Source: Sporolactobacillus pectinivorans
Lineage (GTDB): Bacteria; Bacillota; Bacilli; Bacillales; Sporolactobacillaceae
Reading direction: 5' to 3'
NCBI RefSeq assembly: GCF_002802965.1
Contig: NZ_NXGA01000001.1
Coordinates: forward strand, 3,306,379 to 3,370,378
Length of the DNA: 64,000 nt
Below are positions 55,235-63,873 of this stretch, in pieces; within the stretch, counting starts at the first letter, position 1; the number at the start of each line of letters is the position of its first letter. Under the pieces are notes generated by a model. The model ran no database searches. It was not told the origin of the DNA and saw only the letters and a list, made by a program, of their open reading frames with translations. Position numbers and translations under genes: made by a program.

Positions 55235-56146
55235 TTACATTACGTTGAGTAAGTGTAAGCCGATACCAACCACGAACAACCCAAGAATCATAATAATTGG
55301 AGAAACCTTCTTCTTAAGCAGCCACATGCAAAGAAGTGTTAATGCCAATGCAGCTAAGCCAGGAATTAAGCTATCTAAGTTGTTTTGTAAAGTCGTTATT
55401 TTAGTAGCCTCTAATGAAAGGCCGGAAGCTTGCTGTTCCAACACAGCTTTAATCCCTTGCGCTCCTGAAGGTATATGATTCCAATCAATATAAGCGCCAT
55501 TGGAAAGTTTAACTGAAGAGACAACTGGCGTGAATTTTACAGATACCCAACGGTTGACCAATGCTCCAAGGACGAACATGCCAAGGATTGATGCGCCTCT
55601 CGTAATATCTTGAAGTAATCCGCCGGATAAGTCCTCAGTAATTTTAGACCCGGCTTTGTAACCGGCCTCTTGTGTATACCACATGAATGCCATACGAATG
55701 ATATTCCATGCAACGAAGTAAATAATTGGTCCAAGTATATTACCAGTTATAGCGAGAGAAGCCGCTAATGCACCAATAATTGGTTTAACTGTGAACCAGA
55801 AAGCCGGATCCCCGATACCTGCTAAAGGTCCCATCATGCCGACTTTAACCCCTTGAATGGCTACGTCGTCAACGGGCGCACCATTTGCACGTTCCTCTTC
55901 AAGCGCTAAAGTCACACCAATAATCGGTGAAGCGACATATGGGTGAGTATTAAAGAATTCCAAGTGACGTTTTAGTGCAGCAGTACGGTCTTCCTTAGAT
56001 TTGTATAGTTTTTTGATTGCGGGAATCATTGTATAAACCCAACCACCGTTTTGCATACGTTCATAGTTCCAAGAGCCTTGGAGGAAAGTTGAACGCCACC
56101 AAACAGAAATACGATCTTTTTTTGATAATTCTAATTTTTGTGCCAT
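55235..56146 (-). CDS. manZ: Mannose/fructose/sorbose-family PTS component IID
   Basis: Membrane-associated IID subunit, 303 residues. Family features: LSKKDRISVWWRSTFLQGSWNYERMQ at the N-terminus, VGMMGPLAGIGDPAFWFTVKP in the middle and a single C-terminal hydrophobic anchor. Together with IIC it forms the sugar channel. Start ATG 56146 after AAGGAGG; the in-frame start at 56179 would overlap manY. Last gene before the terminator. Confidence 0.93.
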   Translation of the reverse strand: MAQKLELSKKDRISVWWRSTFLQGSWNYERMQNGGWVYTMIPAIKKLYKSKEDRTAALKRHLEFFNTHPYVASPIIGVTLALEEERANGAPVDDVAIQGVKVGMMGPLAGIGDPAFWFTVKPIIGALAASLAITGNILGPIIYFVAWNIIRMAFMWYTQEAGYKAGSKITEDLSGGLLQDITRGASILGMFVLGALVNRWVSVKFTPVVSSVKLSNGAYIDWNHIPSGAQGIKAVLEQQASGLSLEATKITTLQNNLDSLIPGLAALALTLLCMWLLKKKVSPIIMILGLFVVGIGLHLLNVM

Positions 56147-56165
56147 TTTTATGCCCGCCTCCTTC

Positions 56166-56966
56166 TTAGTAGTTATCAATAATATCGTCTAGAGGATCAC
56201 CGGTGTTTCCGCCATTACCTGAGCCGCCTTGTTTGGAAAGCGCTAAATAGATAAGTGCAAGAGCCACGCCGATGGCCCCAAGACCGATAAGTGTGATTTG
56301 TGTAACCGTCGCGAGTACGAAACCAATTGCGAAGAACGGCCATACCTCTTTGGTAGCCATCATGTTAATAACCATGGCATAACCAACGGCTACGACCATG
56401 CCGCCACCGATTGCTAAACCGGCTGTCAGCCAAGTTGGCATAGCTGCGAGCAGGCCTCTCACTGGACCGGCACCAATAGCTAAAATTAATGCAGCCGGGA
56501 TCGCAATACGTACCCCTTGCATGCAGATAGCGATGATGTGCCAGAGTTCAACCTTTCTGATATTTCCTTCATTGGCTGCAGCATCCATAAAGTGTACAAA
56601 TGCTGTGGCAATCGTACGGCAGATGACTTGTAATAATAAACCTGCAACTGCAAGCGGAACGGCGATTGCGATTGCAGAAGGGACACCAGCACTGCCCTGT
56701 CCGCCAAGGACTAAAATAATTGCAGATGCAATTGATGCCAATGCAGCATCAGGCGCTACAGCGGCACCGATATTTGCCCAGCCTAGAGCAATCATTTCGA
56801 GAGTACCGCCTAAGATAATACATGGTATTAAGTCTCCTGTAACTAAGCCAATTAACGTACAAGCGATTACTGGTTGGTGGAAGTGAAATTCATCCAGGAT
56901 TCCTTCCATACCGGCTAGAAATGCGACGATAACGACTAATATTATTTGAATAATATTTAAAGTCAT
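56166..56966 (-). CDS. manY: Mannose/fructose/sorbose-family PTS component IIC
   Basis: 266-residue integral membrane channel with about eight hydrophobic segments; IIGLVTGDLIPCIILGGTLE-type helices and WANIGAAVAPDAALASI are family signatures. AAAAGGAGG precedes the ATG. It sits 33 bases after manX and 20 bases before manZ, a tight operon. Confidence 0.93.
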   Translation of the reverse strand: MTLNIIQIILVVIVAFLAGMEGILDEFHFHQPVIACTLIGLVTGDLIPCIILGGTLEMIALGWANIGAAVAPDAALASIASAIILVLGGQGSAGVPSAIAIAVPLAVAGLLLQVICRTIATAFVHFMDAAANEGNIRKVELWHIIAICMQGVRIAIPAALILAIGAGPVRGLLAAMPTWLTAGLAIGGGMVVAVGYAMVINMMATKEVWPFFAIGFVLATVTQITLIGLGAIGVALALIYLALSKQGGSGNGGNTGDPLDDIIDNY

Positions 56967-56998
56967 GAGTAATCCTCCTTTTCTCCTGATAATTAAGA

Positions 56999-57964
56999 TT
57001 ATCTTAATTTGTTTAACTCATCTTGAGCTCTCTTGATAATTTCGTCCATGTTACCTTTTGAATCGTTTGGTACTTTACGTACATCGAAGTCGAGCCCTGC
57101 TTTTTTTAACTTATGGAAAGTATCAATATCGTCTTGGTCAAAGGCCAACACTTTGTTCGGTTGGACTTTACCAGTTGAGTGAGCCATCGAACCAACGTTG
57201 ATTGTCTTCAATGGAACGCCGCCTTCAACCGCTCTGAGCGCATCTTGCGGATTTTCGAAAAGAAGTAGCACGCGTTCACCGCCGAAGTGTTGATCATCTT
57301 TCGCAAGTTTGATCATTTGAGCGACAGGAACAACATGTGCTTTGACGCCTGGCGGTGCAGCTTGTTGGATCAATTTCTTACGAAGCTCATCATTAGCTAC
57401 TGCATCAGATACGACGATGATACGCGTCGGCTGAGTCGTTTTTGCCCATGCCGTTGCTACTTGCCCGTGGAGTAAACGAGAGTCAACACGTGCGAGTACG
57501 TATTTAAATTTACCAGGGGCCCCTTTCTTTGATCGTTGAACAGGCGCAGTTGCTCCTGCTGGCTCTAACTCTTCAGGTTTTACTTTGACCCCTTCTTTAG
57601 CTGTGCCCAAAATATGTGCAGCGATTTCATGCGCTGTGTTCATTGATAAGCGTGAAGCATACGCTTCGATCAACATCGGTAAGTTCATACCAGCAACGAT
57701 TGCCCATTTGTCTTTGTGTTCTTCAAACAAGCTGTTGACTTGGTTGAAAGGTGTCCCGCCCCAAAGATCGACTAAGAACAGCACTTCTTCTTGATCGTCG
57801 AAAGATGCAATTGCTTTTTGCATTTTTGCCTTAATGTCAGCGGGACCTTCGTTTGGCATTAAGGTAACAGCTTTGACATTCTCCTGCTCTCCAAAAATCA
57901 TTGAGCCGGATTGGAAAATGCCTTCAGCAAAACCGCCGTGGCTTGCCAGGATAATACCTACCAT
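56999..57964 (-). CDS. manX: Mannose/fructose/sorbose-family PTS component IIAB
   Basis: Cytosolic phosphocarrier, 321 residues. IIA at the N-terminus with phospho-His9 in ILASHGGFAEG; Pro/Ala-rich hinge about 130-150; IIB from about 153 with phospho-His166 in DSRLLHGQV. Receives phosphate from HPr and passes it to the sugar at the IIC/IID channel. First membrane-system gene after the stand-alone IIB; the man gene set is complete. Confidence 0.94.
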   Translation of the reverse strand: MVGIILASHGGFAEGIFQSGSMIFGEQENVKAVTLMPNEGPADIKAKMQKAIASFDDQEEVLFLVDLWGGTPFNQVNSLFEEHKDKWAIVAGMNLPMLIEAYASRLSMNTAHEIAAHILGTAKEGVKVKPEELEPAGATAPVQRSKKGAPGKFKYVLARVDSRLLHGQVATAWAKTTQPTRIIVVSDAVANDELRKKLIQQAAPPGVKAHVVPVAQMIKLAKDDQHFGGERVLLLFENPQDALRAVEGGVPLKTINVGSMAHSTGKVQPNKVLAFDQDDIDTFHKLKKAGLDFDVRKVPNDSKGNMDEIIKRAQDELNKLR

Positions 57965-58157
57965 TGTTTAATACCTCCCTATATAAATATTTTCACTTTA
58001 GCCTATTGCTAAAGCATTCAGCAATGTTATCGCTTCCATAAGTTTGGAACAACATACTGAATCCCATGTATTGTGCTGAAATGCTTCTCACCACCCTTCA
58101 ATGTTGGGGGAACTAGACGGTAAAGTATGGCAGAAAATTATAAAAGAATCATTTGAT
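57965..58157. other. Gap between the lone IIB gene and manX
   Basis: 193 bases; no terminator, so the lone IIB and manXYZ are probably one transcript. Confidence 0.45.
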
Positions 58158-58655
58158 CTACACTAAGCCCTTTTCGGAAAGCGACTTCCAAAGATTTTTT
58201 GAACTATCATTGGAAACCTTGCGGACGTCAAGCTTAATACCACGATCATGAAACCACTTGAAAGCCTCCACATCGGCAGCATTAACAGCTATCGCATCGG
58301 TAACCATTACCCGCGTAGTGTCAAAACTAATAGCACCAATATTGATAGAATCAATCTTTATGCCACCTTCGACAACACATCTTGCATCAACTGGATCCTC
58401 AACCAGAATCATAGGTTTTAAAAAGGCAAAACGCGGATCATGATATATTCTTATCATTTTCTCCACCGTGATGACATTCGCTCTAATTCCAGGAGGTGCA
58501 GCTTGTACGATCAATGTCTTGCGTGTCAGATCGTGCGCCACACGATCTGACACAACTAAGATACGATTAACTTTTATAGCTTTTGCCCAATTAGTAGTAA
58601 CCTGCCCATGCAGCAAGCGACTGTCAATACGTAATAAACGAACATCCATCGTCAT
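58158..58655 (-). CDS. Stand-alone PTS component IIB (mannose family)
   Basis: 165-residue IIB with phospho-His16 in DSRLLHGQVTTNWAKA and the closing motif DVRKVSNDSSKN. It duplicates the IIB domain of manX, from which it differs clearly, so it is a separate phosphocarrier or a regulatory donor for LevR. First gene of the operon, about 170 bases after the sigma-54 promoter. GGTGG lies 7 bases before the ATG. Confidence 0.88.
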   Translation of the reverse strand: MTMDVRLLRIDSRLLHGQVTTNWAKAIKVNRILVVSDRVAHDLTRKTLIVQAAPPGIRANVITVEKMIRIYHDPRFAFLKPMILVEDPVDARCVVEGGIKIDSINIGAISFDTTRVMVTDAIAVNAADVEAFKWFHDRGIKLDVRKVSNDSSKNLWKSLSEKGLV

Positions 58656-58837
58656 GACAATCCACCATCATTTCTAGTGCGGCTAATACAACTAACATCA
58701 CCCTCCACTTTTGCCGAGTAATTAATCCACGTACATCACGCGTTCGTAGTTTCTGAGTACACCATAGCGCTTTCATGATTTGGGTTTCAAACCGCGAAAT
58801 GGCCAAACTCCTCAGATAATACCTACACTTCAGTATA

Positions 58838-58853
58838 AGCAAGTTACGTGCCA
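58838..58853 (-). promoter_or_regulatory. Sigma-54 promoter of the mannose PTS operon
   Basis: On the minus strand TGGCACG-TAAC-TTGCT matches the -24/-12 consensus exactly. It sits between levR and the lone IIB gene, as expected for a LevR-activated operon. Confidence 0.85.
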
Positions 58854-58907
58854 CTTTTTGTGTATCGCATAAAAGAACCGGCACAACAGGATTTATCCAC
58901 TAACAAA

Positions 58908-58944
58908 AAAACAATTGACACACTAAAAAAGTGTATCAATTGTT
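58908..58944 (-). terminator. Terminator of levR
   Basis: CAATTGATACACT / AGTGTGTCAATTG followed by seven T's on the minus strand; its first arm overlaps the levR stop codon. Confidence 0.85.
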
Positions 58945-61788
58945 TTGTGTATCATTTTTTTCTTTTTCTGTATTAAATAATTCGACGATATAATACACTT
59001 CAGCATCTGAAAGATTGATATTAAGTGTTTCATACAGAACCTCATTCGCCTGTTTAACGATAGGATACAGTTTTTCCGTTTTGACGCTAGATAGTCTTTG
59101 CTCATCGACACTCATTTCTGAGCGTGTCAGATAACGCTCAAGCGCTCCTGCCATATGCATGATCAAACTAACTTTGAAAGCATTTGACATTTTAGACTTA
59201 CTGCGCTGCTGAATAAAATCACAATAATTCCACAATATTTTTACAATTTTTGCAGGATTAATGAATGTAAAGTACTGTCCCAAATATTTCTGAGTCATTT
59301 CTTCCGTTAAAAACTCCGAATGTTCCAGAGTCTCCGCCTCACATGCAGCACGATTGTTTATTTCTTCGATCAGACTGACAAAACTCTCGCCTCCACCCTG
59401 CAACAAATTTTCTAATGAGACAAATGGAGCAGCAACTTTGGGCTTCACAACACCGGTCGTGGCCACGATTTTATATTTTTGCTGAATCTTAGCAATTTGT
59501 TCTTTCATATTCACGACCGAAACTGTGATCACTGTAATATCATCGATCAGATTGTCGACTAATATCTTATCTAACAGGTCCTTAATTCTCCCAGCTGTTC
59601 CTTCACCAGTCGAACAAATCGCAATAATAGCCTTATCTCTTTGATCTGATATTTTCTGAACATAATTCTTCTTTTTCTGGACCTTTTCGATCGTTCGTGA
59701 ATAACCATCAAATTCACGCAATTCCCGATATACTGTTTCAAGATCACTATCTATCAGTGCTGTTTTACGAGCTGCTTCCAACACCATCGCTGTAGTCACC
59801 ATATCGATCGTTTTGACATGCACATTAGTTTTCTCTGTCAGTTTACTGCTAAATGTGCTAAGAGACCCCATGTCAACCAATAGTAAAACGCCGTCGCCCT
59901 GATCGATATTTTTAACCTGTGATGCAATGCCATTCAATGCGACTTTAGGACTCATTTCAAGCGGCATATCATATGCGGCGATATTATCGACAGACAGCAG
60001 TTGCGAAACAACTTGCACCATTGAGGATGCGGTACTGTTACCATGGGCTGCCACAACGATTCCAACTTTTCCGGTTTTAGGTTCTGATTTTAAAGATACT
60101 AAAAGAATCGCCATGTAATAAACTTCAGATTCAGGAATAGGAAAATGATAATGGTCCTCGATTAAATCTTTAATTCGTTCAGCAATCTTGAGTTCAGCTG
60201 GATAATCATGGACCATTGAAATCAAATCAGCCGAAATATTGCGCAACGGTTTTCCTGACTGGACCCGTTTAATAAAAGAACTGATGTGTAAACTCATAGC
60301 ATAAATGAAACTATCCCTGACTGGATAATTCTCTCTTTCCTGAAGCAGCCGCTGGATCTGCTTTGTTAAATCAATAATTTCTTGATCAACGATCTCATTC
60401 AGACTGCTTACTGTTTTTTCCAGCTTCCCTTGACGATAAAAAGATTTTAAATGCAGATTGATATCGGTCATAATGAAGTTATTGATTGCTGCCTGATCCA
60501 ATCCTTCGTCTTTCAGCAGCGCGGCTTTATCGCCAATGATTTCATACAAATTATAAGGCAGTTCATAACTGTCAATGTCGGGCAGACCGCGCTTAGCATC
60601 AGGCTTGATCACCATCGTCGGTTCGAGCAGACGGCTCAGATTCCCCAGTTCTTGCCGATTGTTAGCCAAGTTGGAAAGTCCATCTTTGATATTAGATGGC
60701 AACTGGCTAAAAAGCAGGGTTATTTCATTTTTATTATGCATGCTATTCAAAAAACCTTGAGCACACACTAATTGAATATTAGATTTCAACTGTCCAACAT
60801 TACCGTATGTTACACTTCCCAGCAAAGCTTGAACTACATCTTCACTTAAACGAATATTTTTATGAATACGATTAGCTTCAAGCGTTAATAATTGTTCTAA
60901 TAATTGCAATTTTTCGCGCGCGCTTCTTTGGTTAAAGCCCGGCAGTTGAATTATGATAGGAATACGCCGGACAAAAGTCTGCAGCAATGAACTTTCCGGG
61001 TCTTCAGTCGTTGCATAAACAAGTCTGACGTCCGCATGATGAACTTTGGTAGTTTCGCCTAAACGGCTGTATGTTCCATGATCCATAAAATAAAAAATCA
61101 TTTCTTGTCCCTCAGGCGGCAGACGATGTACTTCATCAAGAAAAAGCATTCCACCATCAGCTTCCTGAATCAGGCCATCTTTATCACCGTTGGCACCAGT
61201 AAAAGCCCCCTTGACGTAGCCAAATAGATGCGACATCAATAGCTGCGGATTGTGTGCGTAATCTGCACAATTGAATGTGGTAAATCCCTTTTTGGAAATG
61301 ATCTCCCTGTCCAGTGCAAAACGGTACATTTTATTAGCAAAATACGTCTTACCGGATCCTGTCGGCCCAATGACCAGTGTATTCAGTCCATGCGGTGGAT
61401 AAAGCAACGCTGCTTTGGCCTGCTCGACTTGATTCTTCAGGCTATCGCGACTGCCGATCATGTTCTCAAAAACATCCACTTCGTTCTTATTTGCAGTATA
61501 TTTTTCTTTAATGCTCTGATTATTGATACTAGCATCTCCTGCAAACCCGATGTTGGGTTTCTGCTCCATCTTAGTTTTACGTTTCCCGGCTGCATTATTC
61601 ACGACATAATGAACCGGTCGGCCATTTGTCTTCTTTATCCTTCCCTCTCTAACCAGCTGATTTAACTCCTTGCTAACATTCGGGCGAAGCAAACCGATAG
61701 CTTCGGATATTTCGCTAGTTGTGACACCTTGAGACATACTAAGTGCGCGCTTTTCCAGATATGTTAAAACTTTTTCACGCCGTGTCAT
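58936..61788 (-). CDS. levR: LevR/ManR-type sigma-54 activator with PRD and PTS domains
   Basis: 950-residue regulator of the operon. N-terminal winged helix (about 5-65, GVTTSEISEAIGLLRPNVSKEL); AAA+ domain with Walker A GPTGSGKT (141-148), the sigma-54 contact loop GAFTGA (194-199) and Walker B GMLFLDEVHRL; then PRD1, an EIIA-Man-like domain (VVAAHGNSTASSMVQV), an EIIB-Gat-like domain (IAICSTGEGTAGRI) and PRD2 (about 840-940). PTS-dependent phosphorylation of its histidines should switch activity according to mannose-type sugar supply. A sigma-54 promoter follows its stop. Confidence 0.94.
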   Translation of the reverse strand: MTRREKVLTYLEKRALSMSQGVTTSEISEAIGLLRPNVSKELNQLVREGRIKKTNGRPVHYVVNNAAGKRKTKMEQKPNIGFAGDASINNQSIKEKYTANKNEVDVFENMIGSRDSLKNQVEQAKAALLYPPHGLNTLVIGPTGSGKTYFANKMYRFALDREIISKKGFTTFNCADYAHNPQLLMSHLFGYVKGAFTGANGDKDGLIQEADGGMLFLDEVHRLPPEGQEMIFYFMDHGTYSRLGETTKVHHADVRLVYATTEDPESSLLQTFVRRIPIIIQLPGFNQRSAREKLQLLEQLLTLEANRIHKNIRLSEDVVQALLGSVTYGNVGQLKSNIQLVCAQGFLNSMHNKNEITLLFSQLPSNIKDGLSNLANNRQELGNLSRLLEPTMVIKPDAKRGLPDIDSYELPYNLYEIIGDKAALLKDEGLDQAAINNFIMTDINLHLKSFYRQGKLEKTVSSLNEIVDQEIIDLTKQIQRLLQERENYPVRDSFIYAMSLHISSFIKRVQSGKPLRNISADLISMVHDYPAELKIAERIKDLIEDHYHFPIPESEVYYMAILLVSLKSEPKTGKVGIVVAAHGNSTASSMVQVVSQLLSVDNIAAYDMPLEMSPKVALNGIASQVKNIDQGDGVLLLVDMGSLSTFSSKLTEKTNVHVKTIDMVTTAMVLEAARKTALIDSDLETVYRELREFDGYSRTIEKVQKKKNYVQKISDQRDKAIIAICSTGEGTAGRIKDLLDKILVDNLIDDITVITVSVVNMKEQIAKIQQKYKIVATTGVVKPKVAAPFVSLENLLQGGGESFVSLIEEINNRAACEAETLEHSEFLTEEMTQKYLGQYFTFINPAKIVKILWNYCDFIQQRSKSKMSNAFKVSLIMHMAGALERYLTRSEMSVDEQRLSSVKTEKLYPIVKQANEVLYETLNINLSDAEVYYIVELFNTEKEKNDTQNN

Positions 61789-62259
61789 TATATGCCCTTC
61801 CTTTTTTAACTATATTGTGTATCGCTAGTGTATCACAAGTCAAAAAAGTAAGCGAGTTCATTATCTTGAATACAAGATTTATTTCAGCTTAAACGGCATA
61901 CATTTTCAATGGATTACTTCTTTCAGTTAGCAAAATATTATTATCACGAAAGGGCAGGAAGACATGCTCTACCCTAATTGAGTTTATTTAAAATACGGGA
62001 TTAGCCCCTCACCTTTATCACAGTTTCCCAAAAAAGTATAGAAATTTTGTACCGTTTTTGTTGACTATAGTTAATGGATAAAATCGGATGTCAACAGAAA
62101 TCAAAATTGATATTCTTGGAGGATAACCTTGACTACGGAAAAAAATTGTTTATTACACTGGTTGAATCAGCAAACAATCTTTTGAAGGTAAACATTGACG
62201 CTCACCATTTCGGCACAGAAGGAAGTGGTTGAGTCGATCAATAAGAAACCTACAAAAAT
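61789..62259. other. Gap between levR and the tRNA operon
   Basis: About 470 AT-rich bases. A short frame after GGAGGATAACC (about 62129-62183, ends at a TGA) and a piece near 62190 (NIDAHHFGTEGSG then a stop) look like the two ends of a deleted small gene; product not recognised. Confidence 0.4.
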
Positions 62260-62302
62260 GAAAAAAGCCCATAAATCCCTCTATATTAAGGATTTACAAG
62301 CT
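62260..62302 (-). terminator. Terminator of the tRNA operon
   Basis: On the minus strand AGCTTGTAAATCC pairs with GGATTTATGGGCT (with G-U pairs) and is followed by six T's. Confidence 0.75.
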
Positions 62303-62341
62303 CTTCACAAGATTCTAACATCACGTATCTGAACCTAGAAA

Positions 62342-62423
62342 TACCGGTGGTCGGGGTCGAACCGACACTCCTTGCGGAACACGATTTTGAGTCGTGCGCG
62401 TCTGCCAATTCCGCCACACCGGC
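62342..62423 (-). tRNA. tRNA-Leu (anticodon CAA)
   Basis: GCCGGTG acceptor, long variable arm, T-loop GGTTCGACC; loop CTCAAAA gives anticodon CAA. CCA not encoded. Its 3' end is the 21-base core repeated at 52371 and 53877. Confidence 0.95.
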
Positions 62424-62445
62424 ACAATAAATAAAACATTAAAAA

Positions 62446-62519
62446 TGGAGGCGACACCCGGAATCGAACCGGGGATAAGGGTTTTGCAGACCCGCGCCTT
62501 ACCGCTTGGCTATGCCGCC
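62446..62519 (-). tRNA. tRNA-Cys (anticodon GCA)
   Basis: GGCGGCA / TGTCGCC acceptor, loop CTGCAAA, anticodon GCA; CCA encoded (62446-62448). Its 5' half is duplicated in the chimera at 62608-62679. Confidence 0.95.
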
Positions 62520-62655
62520 ACCATAATGGAGCGGAAGACGGGATTCGAACCCGCGACCCCCACCATGGCAAGGTGATGTTCTACCACTGAACTACTTCCG
62601 CAAAAAACTGGCCCAGCTGGATTCGAACCAGCGCATGACGGCACCAAAAACCGTT
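62496..62655 (-). repeat. 160-bp tandem duplication, unit 1
   Basis: Comprises the 5' half of tRNA-Cys, tRNA-Gly and the 3' half of tRNA-Gln. Identical to 62656-62815 except for one base (62521 versus 62681). Confidence 0.9.
62527..62601 (-). tRNA. tRNA-Gly (anticodon GCC), copy 1
   Basis: GCGGAAG acceptor, anticodon GCC in CTTGCCATG; CCA encoded. Identical to the copy at 62687-62761. Confidence 0.95.
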
Positions 62656-62679
62656 GCCTTACCGCTTGGCTATGCCGCC
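62608..62679 (-). pseudogene. Chimeric tRNA (Cys 5' half + Gln 3' half)
   Basis: From GGCGGCATAGCC (as in tRNA-Cys) to ACGG-TTTTGGT and TGGGCCA (as in tRNA-Gln, anticodon TTG). Acceptor stem GGCGGCA against TGGGCCA has four mismatches of seven pairs, so it cannot fold as a normal tRNA and is not expected to function. Confidence 0.9.
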
Positions 62680-62815
62680 AGCATAATGGAGCGGAAGACG
62701 GGATTCGAACCCGCGACCCCCACCATGGCAAGGTGATGTTCTACCACTGAACTACTTCCGCAAAAAACTGGCCCAGCTGGATTCGAACCAGCGCATGACG
62801 GCACCAAAAACCGTT
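62656..62815 (-). repeat. 160-bp tandem duplication, unit 2
   Basis: Second copy of the Cys-Gly-Gln unit. The repeat boundaries fall in the 18 bases ATAGCCAAGCGGTAAGGC shared by tRNA-Cys and tRNA-Gln. Confidence 0.9.
62687..62761 (-). tRNA. tRNA-Gly (anticodon GCC), copy 2
   Basis: Same sequence as copy 1; CCA encoded. Product of the duplication. Confidence 0.95.
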
Positions 62816-62839
62816 GCCTTACCGCTTGGCTATGGGCCA
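62768..62839 (-). tRNA. tRNA-Gln (anticodon TTG)
   Basis: TGGCCCA / TGGGCCA acceptor pairs fully; anticodon TTG; CCA not encoded. Its 3' half is duplicated in the chimera. Confidence 0.95.
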
Positions 62840-62845
62840 AAAATA

Positions 62846-62922
62846 TGGGGCGGTTAGTGGGGATCGAACCCACGCATGCCGGAACCACAATCCGGTGTGT
62901 TAACCACTTCACCATAACCGCC
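62846..62922 (-). tRNA. tRNA-His (anticodon GTG)
   Basis: Eight-pair acceptor with the extra 5' G; GATTGTGGT loop, anticodon GTG; CCA encoded. Confidence 0.95.
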
Positions 62923-62934
62923 ATAACAAGAAAG

Positions 62935-63005
62935 CAGGGGTAGTAGGAATTGAACCCACACTGGAGGTTTTGGAGACCTCAGTTCTACCTTTAAACTATA
63001 CCCCT
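62935..63005 (-). tRNA. tRNA-Trp (anticodon CCA)
   Basis: AGGGGTA / TACCCCT acceptor, anticodon CCA in TCTCCAAAA; 3' CCA not encoded. Confidence 0.95.
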
Positions 63006-63015
63006 ATAATATAAA

Positions 63016-63097
63016 TGGAGGGAGAAGGTTTCGAACCTTCGAACCCAAAGGGAACGGATTTACAATCCGTCGCGTTTAGCCTCTTCGCTATCCCTCC
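63016..63097 (-). tRNA. tRNA-Tyr (anticodon GTA)
   Basis: GGAGGGA / TCCCTCC acceptor, long variable arm, anticodon GTA; CCA not encoded. Confidence 0.94.
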
Positions 63098-63137
63098 ACA
63101 TCTATAGGTTAAGGATAGAGAGTAACCCATAAAAAAA

Positions 63138-63213
<76 letters not shown>

Positions 63214-63222
63214 ATACCATAA

Positions 63223-63298
<76 letters not shown>

Positions 63299-63375
63299 AA
63301 AATATAAAAGAAACAGCATGCTTAAGATTAATTCATTATGTAATTAAAACATACTGATGATTAATTAAAATAAAA

Positions 63376-63451
63376 TGGCGGGTCCGAGCGGACTTGAACC
63401 GCCGATCTCCTGCGTGACAGGCAGGCATGTTAACCACTACACCACGGACCC
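63376..63451 (-). tRNA. tRNA-Asp (anticodon GTC)
   Basis: GGGTCCG / CGGACCC acceptor, anticodon GTC; CCA encoded. Confidence 0.95.
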
Positions 63452-63453
63452 AT

Positions 63454-63530
<77 letters not shown>

Positions 63531-63542
63531 ATAAAGAATAAA

Positions 63543-63618
63543 TGGTGGAGGATATAGGGTTCGAACCTATGACCCTCTGCTTGTAAGGCAGACGCTCTCC
63601 CAGCTGAGCTAATCCTCC
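63543..63618 (-). tRNA. tRNA-Val (anticodon TAC)
   Basis: GGAGGAT / ATCCTCC acceptor, anticodon TAC; CCA encoded. Confidence 0.95.
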
Positions 63619-63692
63619 ATGCATAATAAAAATATTCCGGCCAGAAACACCATTATATTTTATTATATAGAATACAAAAAATCAAGATAAAA

Positions 63693-63767
63693 TGGTGACC
63701 CGTGCGGGATTCGAACCCACGAACCCACCGTGAAAGGGTGGTGTCTTAACCACTTGACGAACGGGCC
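63693..63767 (-). tRNA. tRNA-Glu (anticodon TTC)
   Basis: GGCCCGT / ACGGGTC acceptor, anticodon TTC in CTTTCAC; CCA encoded. Confidence 0.95.
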
Positions 63768-63781
63768 ATAACCAAAAATAA

Positions 63782-63873
63782 TGGCGGAGAGCGAGGGATT
63801 CGAACCCTCGAGACGGCCTTGACCGTCTACACGATTTCCAATCGTGCTCCTTCGGCCTCTCGGACAGCTCTCC
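63782..63873 (-). tRNA. tRNA-Ser (anticodon GGA)
   Basis: GGAGAGC / GCTCTCC acceptor, long variable arm, anticodon GGA; CCA encoded. First tRNA of the visible operon; no gene or clear promoter is seen in 63874-64000. Confidence 0.95.

Noticed and set aside
58624..58884. 86-residue minus-strand frame before the lone PTS IIB
   Set aside because: It overlaps the sigma-54 promoter and the start of the IIB gene and has no family features; I first considered a degraded IIA.
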